A DNA stretch of 64,000 bases. It comes from Lacrimispora sphenoides JCM 1415. Lineage in GTDB: Bacteria; Bacillota; Clostridia; Lachnospirales; Lachnospiraceae. This document shows positions 31,380 to 39,895 of the stretch, one piece after another. Position 1 is the first letter of the stretch, and each line of letters begins with the position of its first letter. The DNA lies in contig NZ_LT630003.1 in NCBI RefSeq assembly GCF_900105615.1, positions 1-64,000 of the forward strand, in the 5' to 3' direction. Under the pieces are notes generated by a model. It did no database searches. It worked only from the letters and a program-made list of their open reading frames with translations, and had not been told where the DNA came from. The position numbers and the translations under genes are program-made.

Positions 31380-32819
31380 ATGAATAATCTATGCAGGAAG
31401 GCGGTTATGAGGCGAAGAAACAAGGGTATTAACTGGTATATAAGAAAAATGATGATCATAATAAGCCTGGTCCTGGCCGTTCTTCTCAGCATAAAAGAAG
31501 TTTCAGAAGTGAGAAAAAAGGCGGATCCGCATAAAGTGGAAAATTGGGCGAAAGAAGGGGCCGGCTTTGGGATTTCCTATATCTGGAGGCTGCAGTATCC
31601 GGCCGTAACATGGGATGAGAGTAATCAAAACAGTATTCTGTCCGGGCCCCATGAAAAATCCATGATAAACGTTCTCTGTGATATTCTTTTCAGTCAGTCA
31701 CCGCTTTACCGGTATGGCGGCAGCGGCAAAACGGAAACGAATCATGGAGAAATGGACCCGGCCTATGAAGGATATTTAGAAAGCGGAAAGTTTTATGAGG
31801 AACATAGTTTCCTTTTATATGACGGCGGAGAGGAAAGCGGAGAAGACGGAAGCATCAATGCCGGAACCCATAAGACACAGCCGGCAGAGCAGCCTCCGGC
31901 TGGAGGGGATACGACAACCAATCAGGTACCGGAACAAAATCAGACAGCAGAGACTGGCCAGGCGGCAAAAGCGGATAAAGAAAGTACGCTTACTGCGGAT
32001 AAGGACCCTGCCATGACCTGTGCATCCAGCACTTTATGGCCGATCGCAGGGGCCGTATACCGCAAGGAACAGCTGGCTGACTATGACTTCCTCATCCAGC
32101 ATTTTTACAGTATCCATACTTCCACAACGGCCGGCAGGGATTTAATGAAGGCGGATGAGTTTCTTTCCAAAGACTTTACCCTGGAGGGTGGAAACGACAA
32201 ACCACAGATCCTCATTTACCATACCCATTCCCAGGAGGAATTTTCGGACCACGGGCCGAATAATCCCAATGCGACTGTGGTGGGAATCGGAAATTATCTT
32301 ACGGAGCTTTTGACCAAAAAAGGCTACAATGTGATTCATGATACTTCGGTTTATGATTTGCAAAACGGAAAGCTGGATAGAAACAAAGCATATACGTATG
32401 CCCTGGATGGCATTACAGAAATCCTCCAGAAGAATCCTTCGATAGAGGTGATACTGGATGTTCACCGGGATGGGGTAAATGAGAATCTGCATATGGTGAA
32501 CCAGGTAAATGGGAAACCCACTGCACCCATTATGTTTTTTAATGGGGTCAGCCAGACACCAAAAGGACCGATTGAGTATCTTCCCAATCCTTATCGAACG
32601 CAGAATCTTGCTTTCAGCTTACAGATGCAGCTTGACGCTGCAGCTTATTTTCCAAATCTGACCCGGAAAATATACTTAAAAGGACTTCGGTATAACCTGC
32701 ACTTGAGAGCCAGGTCGGCCCTGATTGAAGTAGGTGCCCAAACCAATACATACCAGGAAGCATTAAATGCTATGGAACCTCTGTCAGAAATTTTGGATAT
32801 GGTGTTGCAAGGTAATTAA
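31380..32819 (+). CDS. spoIIP: Stage II sporulation protein P (peptidoglycan amidase/endopeptidase)
   Basis: 479 residues. A single N-terminal membrane anchor (about 19-36, RKMMIIISLVLAVLLSI) is followed by a disordered Gln/Ala/Thr-rich linker (about 150-210) and the SpoIIP catalytic domain. Key motifs are IYHTHSQE (His281, His283) and DVHRDG (His362), consistent with the zinc-dependent family. SpoIIP works with SpoIID and SpoIIM to remove septal wall during forespore engulfment. It follows gpr by 29 nt, the usual clostridial pairing. Confidence 0.95.
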   Translation: MNNLCRKAVMRRRNKGINWYIRKMMIIISLVLAVLLSIKEVSEVRKKADPHKVENWAKEGAGFGISYIWRLQYPAVTWDESNQNSILSGPHEKSMINVLCDILFSQSPLYRYGGSGKTETNHGEMDPAYEGYLESGKFYEEHSFLLYDGGEESGEDGSINAGTHKTQPAEQPPAGGDTTTNQVPEQNQTAETGQAAKADKESTLTADKDPAMTCASSTLWPIAGAVYRKEQLADYDFLIQHFYSIHTSTTAGRDLMKADEFLSKDFTLEGGNDKPQILIYHTHSQEEFSDHGPNNPNATVVGIGNYLTELLTKKGYNVIHDTSVYDLQNGKLDRNKAYTYALDGITEILQKNPSIEVILDVHRDGVNENLHMVNQVNGKPTAPIMFFNGVSQTPKGPIEYLPNPYRTQNLAFSLQMQLDAAAYFPNLTRKIYLKGLRYNLHLRARSALIEVGAQTNTYQEALNAMEPLSEILDMVLQGN

Positions 32820-32840
32820 AAAATTGTATATATAAATACA

Positions 32841-32890
32841 TAAAGCAGGGAACCCGCTTAGATGTCAGGTATTCTCTGCTTTATATTATA
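32841..32890 (+). terminator. Terminator-like hairpin after spoIIP
   Basis: TAAAGCAG (32841-32848) pairs with CTGCTTTA (32876-32883), with GAA/TTC extending the stem, followed by TATTATA. The T-run is poor. Confidence 0.5.
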
Positions 32891-33023
32891 AGATAATAAA
32901 AATTTAATACGATTTCCTTTAAATTTCTCTGCAGTCCCACTTATTTAGTAGCCTTTTTTCTGTATAGTTTACTAAACATATAGCAGAATATAGGTATCTA
33001 TCATTTTGCTGCCAGGAAAGTAA

Positions 33024-33052
33024 TTGCAGATTGAAATGGGATATGTTACCAT
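33024..33052 (+). promoter_or_regulatory. Candidate promoter of the small toxin gene
   Basis: TTGCAG (33024-33029) and TACCAT (33047-33052) are spaced by 17 bp, giving a leader of about 65 nt before the toxin start. Match to consensus is moderate. Confidence 0.45.
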
Positions 33053-33124
33053 AATGGCATGAAACAATCGCGTCACTGCAAGGGTGTCGGCCTTCCATTA
33101 TTACATAGATGGGAGGTTGTGCGG

Positions 33125-33208
33125 ATGAAGTACGAATTTATAGACCTTATGGCTTTTGGTACATTCATTTTAGCATTGCTAACCTTTATTTTTTATAATT
33201 GTAAGTAG
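33125..33208 (+). CDS. Small hydrophobic holin-like type I toxin
   Basis: A 27-residue peptide: a charged N-terminus (MKYEFIDLM), one membrane helix (AFGTFILALLTFIFY) and a short NCK tail. ATG 33125 follows ATGGGAGGTTGTGCGG, a strong ribosome-binding site with good spacing. The pattern is like the putative holin-like toxin family of Firmicutes (short Y-E-x-x-x-L-M-x-A-F-G start, single helix), members of which are toxins of TxpA/BsrG-type type I systems. An antisense promoter and terminator lie just downstream on the other strand. No longer frame covers this gap. Confidence 0.72.
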   Translation: MKYEFIDLMAFGTFILALLTFIFYNCK

Positions 33209-33241
33209 CGTTTTTCTATAAAGTCCCAGAAATGGGCATAG

Positions 33242-33336
33242 AAAAACCACCCTTGTAAACTTTGGCGAGTGTAAAGGGTGGAGTTTCTATTCGGAGTATT
33301 TGGCCAACCCCTTGTATTGGGGCGGTAGTTTCTTTG
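33242..33336 (-). ncRNA. Candidate antisense RNA antitoxin
   Basis: On the minus strand a near-consensus promoter (33342-33370) is followed about 50-95 nt later by a stem CCACCCTT / AAGGGTGG (33247-33281) and TTTTTC, an intrinsic terminator. The predicted RNA of about 95 nt would overlap the 3' untranslated part of the toxin mRNA, as RatA does with txpA and SR4 with bsrG in Bacillus subtilis. Transcription has not been shown; the ends are estimated. Confidence 0.6.
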
Positions 33337-33341
33337 ATATT

Positions 33342-33370
33342 ATTCTAATATATAGTTACTGTATTTGCAA
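33342..33370 (-). promoter_or_regulatory. Promoter of the antisense RNA
   Basis: Minus-strand TTGCAA (complement of 33365-33370) and TAGAAT (complement of 33342-33347) are spaced by 17 bp and point toward the toxin gene. Confidence 0.68.
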
Positions 33371-33610
33371 GTGAAAGTGATGTCATTTTAGTAACACTAT
33401 AATACTACTATTTTTACCAAGGATAGTAAACCAAGCAATCCTCCTTGCCTTTTCAACGGAATTACAAGGAAATTCAACGCTTTCACAGTGGACAATCGGT
33501 AATTTTAATGGTATATTTTTAAAGATATCATAGTAATCTGGCGGATTGTGCCCTTAGGGATGGGCCTGGCCGGAAAACACCAGAAACATCAGAAAAGAGG
33601 AATTAACTAT
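33371..33610. other. Intergenic sequence before lepA, nothing assigned
   Basis: About 240 nt of A/T-rich sequence with no frame or hairpin I can support. The lepA promoter is presumably here but is not evident. Confidence 0.5.
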
Positions 33611-35425
33611 ATGGCAGCTGCCCAGCAGAATAAAATACGCAACTTTTGTATTATCGCTCATATTGATCACGGAAAGTCAACCCTTGCAGACAGGATCATA
33701 GAGAAGACAGGTTTGCTCACCAGCAGGGAAATGCAATCCCAGGTGCTTGATAATATGGATTTGGAACGGGAGCGGGGAATTACCATTAAAGCCCAGGCAG
33801 TCCGGACCGTTTACAAGGCCGGGAATGGCGAAGAATACATTTTTAACATGATTGACACTCCAGGTCACGTGGACTTTAACTATGAGGTTTCCCGAAGCCT
33901 TGCAGCCTGTGACGGAGCCATCCTGGTTGTGGATGCTTCCCAGGGAATCGAGGCGCAGACACTGGCGAATGTCTATATGGCTCTGGATCACAATCTTGAC
34001 GTATTTCCGGTATTAAATAAAATCGATCTTCCAAGCGCGGAACCGGAGCGTGTGGTGGAGGAGATCGAAGATGTCATCGGGATTGAAGCCCATGATGCTC
34101 CCAGAATTTCTGCAAAGACAGGGCAAAATGTGGAAGCAGTCCTGGATGCGATTGTTGAAAAGATCCCGGCTCCAAAGGGAGACCCTGATGCTCCCCTCCA
34201 GGCCCTGATTTTCGACTCTCTTTATGATTCCTATAAAGGTGTCATCGTTTTCTTCCGTGTTAAGGAGGGAACGGTAAAAAAAGGCGACAGGGTGCGCATG
34301 ATGGCTACCGGAGCAATAGAAGAGGTTGTGGAGGTCGGCTATTTCGGCGCAGGCCAGTTCCTTCCGTGCGAGTCGCTAAGCGCCGGTATGGTAGGGTATC
34401 TGACAGCCAGTATAAAGAATGTAAAAGAAACCGCTGTGGGTGATACCATTACCAATGCGGACCGGCCTTGTAAGGAGCCTCTTTCAGGCTATAAGAAAGT
34501 AACTTCCATGGTTTACTGCGGCCTGTATCCTGCGGATGGAGCCCGTTATAATGATCTGCGGGACGCTTTGGAAAAGCTTCAGCTTAATGATGCTTCCCTG
34601 TTCTTTGAGCCGGAGACTTCTCTTGCCCTTGGCTTTGGTTTCCGATGCGGATTTTTAGGTCTCCTTCATCTTGAGGTCATTCAAGAGCGTCTGGAGCGGG
34701 AATATAACCTGGATCTGGTAACAACGGCACCCGGCGTTGTTTATCATGTTTATAAAAAGAACGGTGAGAAGTTGGAGCTGACGAATCCTTCCAACCTGCC
34801 TGATCCAACGGAAATTGAATATATGGAAGAACCAATTGTCAGCGCTGAGATCATGGTGACCACGGAATTTGTAGGCGCCATCATGACTCTGTGCCAGGAA
34901 AGGCGGGGCGTGTATCTGGGCATGGAATACATGGAAGCTACCAGGGCACTTTTAAGATATGAGCTTCCTTTAAACGAGATCATTTATGATTTCTTTGATG
35001 CCTTAAAATCCCGCTCCAAGGGTTATGCGTCTTTTGATTATGAATTAAAGGGCTACCAGAGGTCAGAACTTGTGAAGCTGGACATTCTGGTAAACAAGGA
35101 AGAAGTGGATGCCCTTTCCTTTATCGTCCATGCATTATCTGCCTATGACAGGGGTCGGAGAATGTGCGAGAAGCTTAAGGATGAAATACCCAGACAGCTT
35201 TTTGAGATTCCCATCCAGGCGGCTATCGGCGGCAAGATCATTGCCCGCGAGACAGTAAAGGCCATGAGAAAGGACGTTTTGGCCAAATGTTATGGCGGTG
35301 ATATTTCCCGTAAGAAGAAACTTCTTGAAAAGCAGAAGGAAGGTAAAAAACGTATGCGCCAGGTCGGTAACGTAGAGATACCGCAAAAGGCATTTATGAG
35401 CGTACTGAAATTAGATGATGAATAA
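33611..35425 (+). CDS. lepA: Elongation factor 4 (LepA), ribosome back-translocating GTPase
   Basis: 604 residues from ATG 33611 (AGAGGAATTAACT upstream); an in-frame ATG at 33548 lacks a ribosome-binding site and adds a non-conserved tail. G1 is AHIDHGKST (residues 16-24), followed by [16 protein letters not shown] and NKIDLP. Domains II, III and V follow, with the LepA-specific C-terminus ([41 protein letters not shown]). LepA is a membrane-associated GTPase that helps stalled or mis-translocated ribosomes. The stop overlaps the hemW start by 11 nt. Confidence 0.97.
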   Translation: MAAAQQNKIRNFCIIAHIDHGKSTLADRIIEKTGLLTSREMQSQVLDNMDLERERGITIKAQAVRTVYKAGNGEEYIFNMIDTPGHVDFNYEVSRSLAACDGAILVVDASQGIEAQTLANVYMALDHNLDVFPVLNKIDLPSAEPERVVEEIEDVIGIEAHDAPRISAKTGQNVEAVLDAIVEKIPAPKGDPDAPLQALIFDSLYDSYKGVIVFFRVKEGTVKKGDRVRMMATGAIEEVVEVGYFGAGQFLPCESLSAGMVGYLTASIKNVKETAVGDTITNADRPCKEPLSGYKKVTSMVYCGLYPADGARYNDLRDALEKLQLNDASLFFEPETSLALGFGFRCGFLGLLHLEVIQERLEREYNLDLVTTAPGVVYHVYKKNGEKLELTNPSNLPDPTEIEYMEEPIVSAEIMVTTEFVGAIMTLCQERRGVYLGMEYMEATRALLRYELPLNEIIYDFFDALKSRSKGYASFDYELKGYQRSELVKLDILVNKEEVDALSFIVHALSAYDRGRRMCEKLKDEIPRQLFEIPIQAAIGGKIIARETVKAMRKDVLAKCYGGDISRKKKLLEKQKEGKKRMRQVGNVEIPQKAFMSVLKLDDE

Positions 35426-36629
35426 AAAGAATCTTGAGATTTATGTGCATATCCCGTTCTGCGCGCGTAAATGCGCTTACTGCGATTTCCTTTCTTTTCC
35501 CGGAAACCAGCAGATGCAGCGGGAATATACAGAAAAGTTAATAGAAGAGATCAAATGCCAGAGTGCCAAAGTCAAAGAATACCAGGTGATCAGTGTATTC
35601 ATAGGGGGAGGCACTCCTTCTATATTAAGTATAGGAGACATGGCTGCAGTTCTTCATGCTCTCAGGGAAGCGTTTGAGATTCTTCCTGGTGCAGAGATCA
35701 CGATGGAGGTAAATCCTGGTACGGTAACGGCCGAGGCGCTTTCCTGTTACAGAGAAGCAGGGGTGAACCGGATCAGTATGGGGCTTCAGTCTGCAGATGA
35801 CAAAGAACTGCGCTATTTAGGCAGAATTCATACTTACGATGAATTCCTGAAAAGTTATCAAAGAGTCCGTATGGCCGGATTTGACAACGTAAATGTGGAT
35901 TTGATTTCAGCAATTCCAGGGCAGACATTGGAATCGTGGAAGAATACCTTAAAAAAGGTGACAATGCTGAAGCCGGAGCATATATCTGCATATAGTCTGA
36001 TCGTGGAAAAGGGGACACCTTATTTTGACCGGTATGGAGAGAAGGGAAATATGGAAAACCACTGTCTGACCCCGGAAAAAGGTTATAATTTGATGTCCCT
36101 GCCGGATTTGCCGGATGAGGATACAGAGCGTGAAATGTATTACCTGACCCAGGAATTTCTAAACGAACAAGGGTATGAAAGGTATGAAATATCCAATTAT
36201 TCTAAAAACGGGTACGAATGCAGGCATAACATCGGCTATTGGACAGGAGTAGAGTATCTGGGCTTAGGTCTGGGTTCCGCCTCTTATTTGCATGGATGCC
36301 GTTTTCACAATACTTCTGCATTCGATGAGTATTGCAGCGCCCGTCTGGACCAGGAAGAAGCATTTCAGAGAGTGTTGAGGCAGGAGTTTGAGCAGCTTAC
36401 CATAGAGGAAAAGATGGAAGAATACATGTTTCTTGGGCTGCGTCTCATGAAAGGTGTCTCGGTCCACGGGTTTGTCAGCAACTTTGGCCACAATATCCGG
36501 AGCATTTACGGTATGGTGCTGGATGCAATGGAAGAGGAAGGGCTTATGGAGTATAAAGATGGCTATTACCGTCTGACCTCCAGAGGGATCGACATCAGTA
36601 ATTATGTTATGAGCCGGTTTTTAAAATAA
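35415..36629 (+). CDS. hemW: HemW-type radical SAM protein
   Basis: 404 residues. The radical-SAM cluster motif [10 protein letters not shown] has Cys16, Cys20 and Cys23 with the HemW-type phenylalanine; GGGTPS and EVNPGTV follow. The C-terminal HemN-like region ([22 protein letters not shown] ... [10 protein letters not shown]) is complete. HemW binds heme and is thought to be a heme chaperone; older annotations call it oxygen-independent coproporphyrinogen III oxidase. It overlaps lepA, the standard Firmicute arrangement. An alternative start at 35418 differs by one residue. Confidence 0.95.
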   Translation: MMNKKNLEIYVHIPFCARKCAYCDFLSFPGNQQMQREYTEKLIEEIKCQSAKVKEYQVISVFIGGGTPSILSIGDMAAVLHALREAFEILPGAEITMEVNPGTVTAEALSCYREAGVNRISMGLQSADDKELRYLGRIHTYDEFLKSYQRVRMAGFDNVNVDLISAIPGQTLESWKNTLKKVTMLKPEHISAYSLIVEKGTPYFDRYGEKGNMENHCLTPEKGYNLMSLPDLPDEDTEREMYYLTQEFLNEQGYERYEISNYSKNGYECRHNIGYWTGVEYLGLGLGSASYLHGCRFHNTSAFDEYCSARLDQEEAFQRVLRQEFEQLTIEEKMEEYMFLGLRLMKGVSVHGFVSNFGHNIRSIYGMVLDAMEEEGLMEYKDGYYRLTSRGIDISNYVMSRFLK

Positions 36630-37009
36630 GCAGAATCCGTAGGCTATAATGAAGGATGGTAATTTTTAACATTATTTAATACAATTAACCTAATATTAAT
36701 TACATGATACAACTTTTTGATTTTACGTTTAAGTAGAATAATAGGCGAAGATAAGAAGAGAGATTTTGGGTTTTATGTCCGACATTATTATACGAAAACA
36801 AGAATCATTTAGTTCGAAGAAGCTTCGTTAAAAAAATGACTCACGGAAAGTTGATAGGTTTTCTTTTCAATGCCAGACAGAAATCTTCTTGTTTATAAAA
36901 GAGGATTTCTGTTTTTTATTTTAACTTACCGCGAATGTAGAATATTTTATCCCTGAATTGGGAACGATTCGTATTTGAAATATATGGTACTGCATAATAG
37001 GAGGACAAT
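36630..37009. other. Intergenic region before the switch recombinase
   Basis: A/T-rich sequence with a terminator at 36878-36922. A weak candidate promoter for the recombinase is TTGGGA (36959-36964) with TATATG (36982-36987), 17 bp apart. No other gene is seen. Confidence 0.4.
36878..36922 (+). terminator. Rho-independent terminator before the recombinase
   Basis: CAGAAATC (36878-36885) pairs with GATTTCTG (36904-36911), followed by TTTTTTATTTT. It lies about 250 nt after hemW and isolates the recombinase from upstream transcription. Confidence 0.78.
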
Positions 37010-37900
37010 ATGGATATAGCCTGTAAGCGTAAAGCAAGAATCGTTACAGATACGCTGATCAATGAATATTGTGCGTGGTTGCACGATTGTGAAAAGAGCA
37101 AAGAAACAATTCGGAGTTACCGATATCATCTCTGCTTATTCATGCGCTATCTCAATGGAAGATCTGCTAATAAAGAAATTGTGATTATGTGGAAGGGTGT
37201 TATGCGCGAAAAAATGGCTCCCGTGACGGTAAACGGGGCTTTGGCTGCGCTTAATGGTTTTTTTAATTATTGCAATTGGGAGGATTGTAAAGTGAAATTT
37301 CTTAAAATCAGCCGCAATACTTTTTGTTCAGCAAACAAGGAGTTGTCAAAGGATGAGTATAGGAGATTGGTAAAAACTGCTTTGGATAAAAGTAATATAA
37401 GATTGGCTTTATTGCTGCAGACGATCTGTTCAACCGGAATCAGGGTATCGGAATTACCTTTTATTACGGTAGAAGCTGCAGTCAAAGGACGGGCGGAAGT
37501 GGATTGTAAGGGAAAAGTGAGAACTGTGTTCCTTACAAGACAGTTATCTCAGATGTTAATATTGTATGCACAAAAAAAGCATATAGAAAGCGGTATGATT
37601 TTTATAACAAGGAATGGAGCTGCATTGGACAGAAGTAATATCTGGAGAGAAATGAAAGCATTGGGCGTAGAAGCGGGCGTCGCTAAGGAAAAAATTTATC
37701 CCCATAATCTACGACATTTATTTGCCAGATCTTACTATGATTCAGAGAAGGATTTGTCCAGACTTGCTGATATATTAGGACATAGCAGCGTAAATACGAC
37801 ACGTATTTATACGATAGAAAGCGGCTATAACCATATAAGACAGCTGGAAAGTCTGAAATTGCTTGTTGAAGTTGACGACAGAATTCCTCTTTTGTTGTAA
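37010..37900 (+). CDS. Tyrosine recombinase of the surface-operon switch (RecV/XerC-like)
   Basis: 296 residues behind AGGAGGACAAT. The core-binding domain is at about 10-95. The catalytic domain has Arg in STGIRVSEL, Lys in CKGKVRTVFL, HNLRHLFARS (HxxR), LGHSSVNTTRIYT with the nucleophile Tyr. All catalytic residues are present. The last seven codons and stop lie in a 21-bp inverted repeat (37878-37898) whose partner is at 38103-38123, before the surface operon. This links the enzyme to inversion of the 204 bp between them. In the opposite orientation the frame would run on for eight extra codons (FKKKKNRV) before TGA, so the enzyme's C-terminus depends on the state of the switch. Confidence 0.88.
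   Translation: MDIACKRKARIVTDTLINEYCAWLHDCEKSKETIRSYRYHLCLFMRYLNGRSANKEIVIMWKGVMREKMAPVTVNGALAALNGFFNYCNWEDCKVKFLKISRNTFCSANKELSKDEYRRLVKTALDKSNIRLALLLQTICSTGIRVSELPFITVEAAVKGRAEVDCKGKVRTVFLTRQLSQMLILYAQKKHIESGMIFITRNGAALDRSNIWREMKALGVEAGVAKEKIYPHNLRHLFARSYYDSEKDLSRLADILGHSSVNTTRIYTIESGYNHIRQLESLKLLVEVDDRIPLLL
37878..37898 (+). repeat. Left 21-bp inverted repeat of the switch
   Basis: A 21-bp sequence beginning ACAGAATTCCTC and ending TTGTTGT. It is a perfect reverse complement of 38103-38123 and overlaps the recombinase's final codons. Confidence 0.93.
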
Positions 37901-38001
37901 AAGCATAATAGTATCTTAAAATATTCTACTACATAAAGGAAATAAAATCCACTATTTTTCTTCAAAATCTCCTTTTTTTGAAATTCAAGTACAACAAATA
38001 A

Positions 38002-38036
38002 GCTGGCTTGCATAATTTTTGCAAAACCGGCCTTTT
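38002..38036 (+). terminator. Imperfect hairpin in the switch segment
   Basis: GCTGGCTTGCA (38002-38012) pairs, with a bulge, with TGCAAAACCGGC (38020-38031), then CTTTTAT. It could end the recombinase transcript. Confidence 0.5.
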
Positions 38037-38055
38037 ATAATGTCAATATTTAGGT

Positions 38056-38100
38056 AAGAAGAACCGGAACGTTATATCAAACCCGGTTTTTCTTTTTTTT
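38056..38100 (+). terminator. Strong terminator facing the surface operon (OFF-state element)
   Basis: The 12-bp stem AAGAAGAACCGG (38056-38067) with CCGGTTTTTCTT (38083-38094, one G-T pair) is followed by six more T (38095-38100). It ends 2 bp before the right inverted repeat. Inversion would reverse it and place the T-run upstream of the stem, abolishing termination toward the operon. Confidence 0.85.
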
Positions 38101-38102
38101 AA

Positions 38103-38123
38103 ACAACAAAAGAGGAATTCTGT
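38103..38123 (-). repeat. Right 21-bp inverted repeat of the switch
   Basis: Exact reverse complement of 37878-37898. It lies about 100 bp upstream of the first surface gene. Confidence 0.93.
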
Positions 38124-38224
38124 TGTATTTTGCAAACAGTATACATGTTGAGTACCAATTTTCCCTATAACGGGAAAAACTCCATGAAGATGTAACTTAA
38201 GAGAAAGGAAGGTTTAAATGAGGA

Positions 38225-39877
38225 ATGAAAAAGAGATTATGTGTGCTAATGTTCTTTGCACTTTCGGTGGGCTTTTTAACGTCATCTTTTCATGAAGATG
38301 TCTATGCTGCCGAAGGCTGGAAGATCGAGAATGGCGAATGGTCATACCTTGATTCGGATGATCAGCCGATGACAAATGTTTGGAAAAAATCAAAGGACAG
38401 TTGGTATTACTTATCATCGGAAGGAACGATTCTTAAGAATTGTATGTTCCGTCTGGGAAACACCGGCTATTTTGTGGACGAAGATGGAAAGATGGTTCAA
38501 AACACCTGGGTCTGGATTGATGAAACCAAAGACCCGGAAGACAATTCTGAAGAAGGCTGGTACTATTTCGGAACTGATGGCAAGGCGTATCAAAGAAAGG
38601 GCAACAGTTTCAAAAAGAAGATTAATGGTAATACCTATCTTTTTAATGAAGATGGACTTATGTTAACCGGTTGGTTTGATGATAATGGAAATTCCATCAA
38701 TGATGCGGATGATCCGTTTGTAGAAGGGGTTTACTATTCCGGAGAAGATGGGGTTCTGTTTACAGAAAAATGGCTGGATTATGGTGAAATCGGCTATGGG
38801 ACCGGTGGTTCTGAGCTGCTTAGTAACATGACTGACCGCTATTATTCGGATTATGAAAAGATGTGGATCTATTTTGATGAAAATTCCAAAAAGGTTTGCA
38901 GTAAAGGAGAGAATTTAAAGCAGAAGAATATCGGTGAAAATGCTTATGGGTTTGATGAAAATGGAATTATGAATCCATGGTGGAGCAAAGTTGCAACCAT
39001 CAGCAATGCGGATAAAAGCAATCCTACCAGCTCCACTTCTGCAAGATTTTATTCCGCTTACGATGGAGGCAAGCTTCTGAAAAACATGTGGTTCTGGATG
39101 TACCCGTCGGAAAATCTGGATGAAACGGATTATTATGACCAGGAATGCAGCTGGTGGCACACGGATGAAAAAGGGGAAGTCTACCGGAACCGGATCCGTA
39201 ACATCAGCGGAAAAAATTATGCCTTTGACGGAATCGGAAGGATGAAGACGGGCTTTGTATTGTTCGACGGAAAATCGGAGTTTGTAGCCCAGTACGATGT
39301 GGATGATTGGAGTTCAAAAGATTTTATAGATGGCTCATTGTATGGAATTGAAAAATCCGATCTGTATCTGTTTGCGCCGGACGAATTAAATGACGGTTCC
39401 ATGCAGATTGGAAAGGAGATCAAGGTGGAGCTGGAGGATGGGGTCTTTACATTTGGATTTTCCGGAACCGGAAAGGCATATGGGAACCGGAATCAGCTTC
39501 AGAAAAAAGACAACAGATACTACACCAACGGACTTAGGCTGGAGGCAGATAAAGAATATGGCTATGGTGTGGTAGAGGTTCGGAAGAACGATGAGACGTA
39601 TTACCAGGTGGTAGATATTAACGGAAAGATTGTAAAAGGTGATAAAAAGGCAGTAAAGGATAAAGAGGGAGGATATCTCCTTATTATTAACGACAGATTT
39701 GCAGCCTGGGTGGGAGATGATGAAAAGCCCAGATGGAGAACCGGAACTGATGGTATCGGCTTCTATCATTATGATAAAGACAACAAAGAGAACCCATATG
39801 AAGGAGGTCTGATTGCAGGTTATGATACAGAGCCTTCCACAGACGAACTGCCTCCGGAGGAAAGGCTTAATTTCTAA
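38225..39877 (+). CDS. Secreted protein built of cell-wall-binding repeats
   Basis: 550 residues. The signal peptide (about 1-29, MKKRLCVLMFFALSVGF ... VYAA) is followed by repeated aromatic wall-binding units (GEWSYLDSDDQPMTN, SWYYLSSEGTILKN, TGYFVDEDGKMVQNTW, GWYYFGTDGKAYQ, KMWIYFDENSKKV) spread over about 30-340. The last 200 residues are beta-rich without a recognised domain. Repeats of this CW_binding_1/choline-binding type hold proteins on wall polymers without covalent linkage. It is the first gene behind the invertible switch and lies 18 nt before the next gene, so its expression should be phase-variable if the switch works. Confidence 0.85.
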   Translation: MKKRLCVLMFFALSVGFLTSSFHEDVYAAEGWKIENGEWSYLDSDDQPMTNVWKKSKDSWYYLSSEGTILKNCMFRLGNTGYFVDEDGKMVQNTWVWIDETKDPEDNSEEGWYYFGTDGKAYQRKGNSFKKKINGNTYLFNEDGLMLTGWFDDNGNSINDADDPFVEGVYYSGEDGVLFTEKWLDYGEIGYGTGGSELLSNMTDRYYSDYEKMWIYFDENSKKVCSKGENLKQKNIGENAYGFDENGIMNPWWSKVATISNADKSNPTSSTSARFYSAYDGGKLLKNMWFWMYPSENLDETDYYDQECSWWHTDEKGEVYRNRIRNISGKNYAFDGIGRMKTGFVLFDGKSEFVAQYDVDDWSSKDFIDGSLYGIEKSDLYLFAPDELNDGSMQIGKEIKVELEDGVFTFGFSGTGKAYGNRNQLQKKDNRYYTNGLRLEADKEYGYGVVEVRKNDETYYQVVDINGKIVKGDKKAVKDKEGGYLLIINDRFAAWVGDDEKPRWRTGTDGIGFYHYDKDNKENPYEGGLIAGYDTEPSTDELPPEERLNF

Positions 39878-39895
39878 TCAGAGGAGATAACGGAT

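Larger units (their letters stand above)
37899..38102. promoter_or_regulatory. 204-bp invertible segment controlling the surface operon
   Basis: The segment lies between perfect 21-bp inverted repeats, between a recombinase gene and the surface-protein operon. In the drawn orientation it holds two + strand hairpins, the second a strong terminator ending at the right repeat; read in reverse neither has a following T-run. The sizes (21-bp repeats, about 200 bp) are close to those of the Clostridioides difficile cwpV switch, where the OFF state forms a terminator in the leader. No convincing promoter could be placed in either direction within it. Confidence 0.8.
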
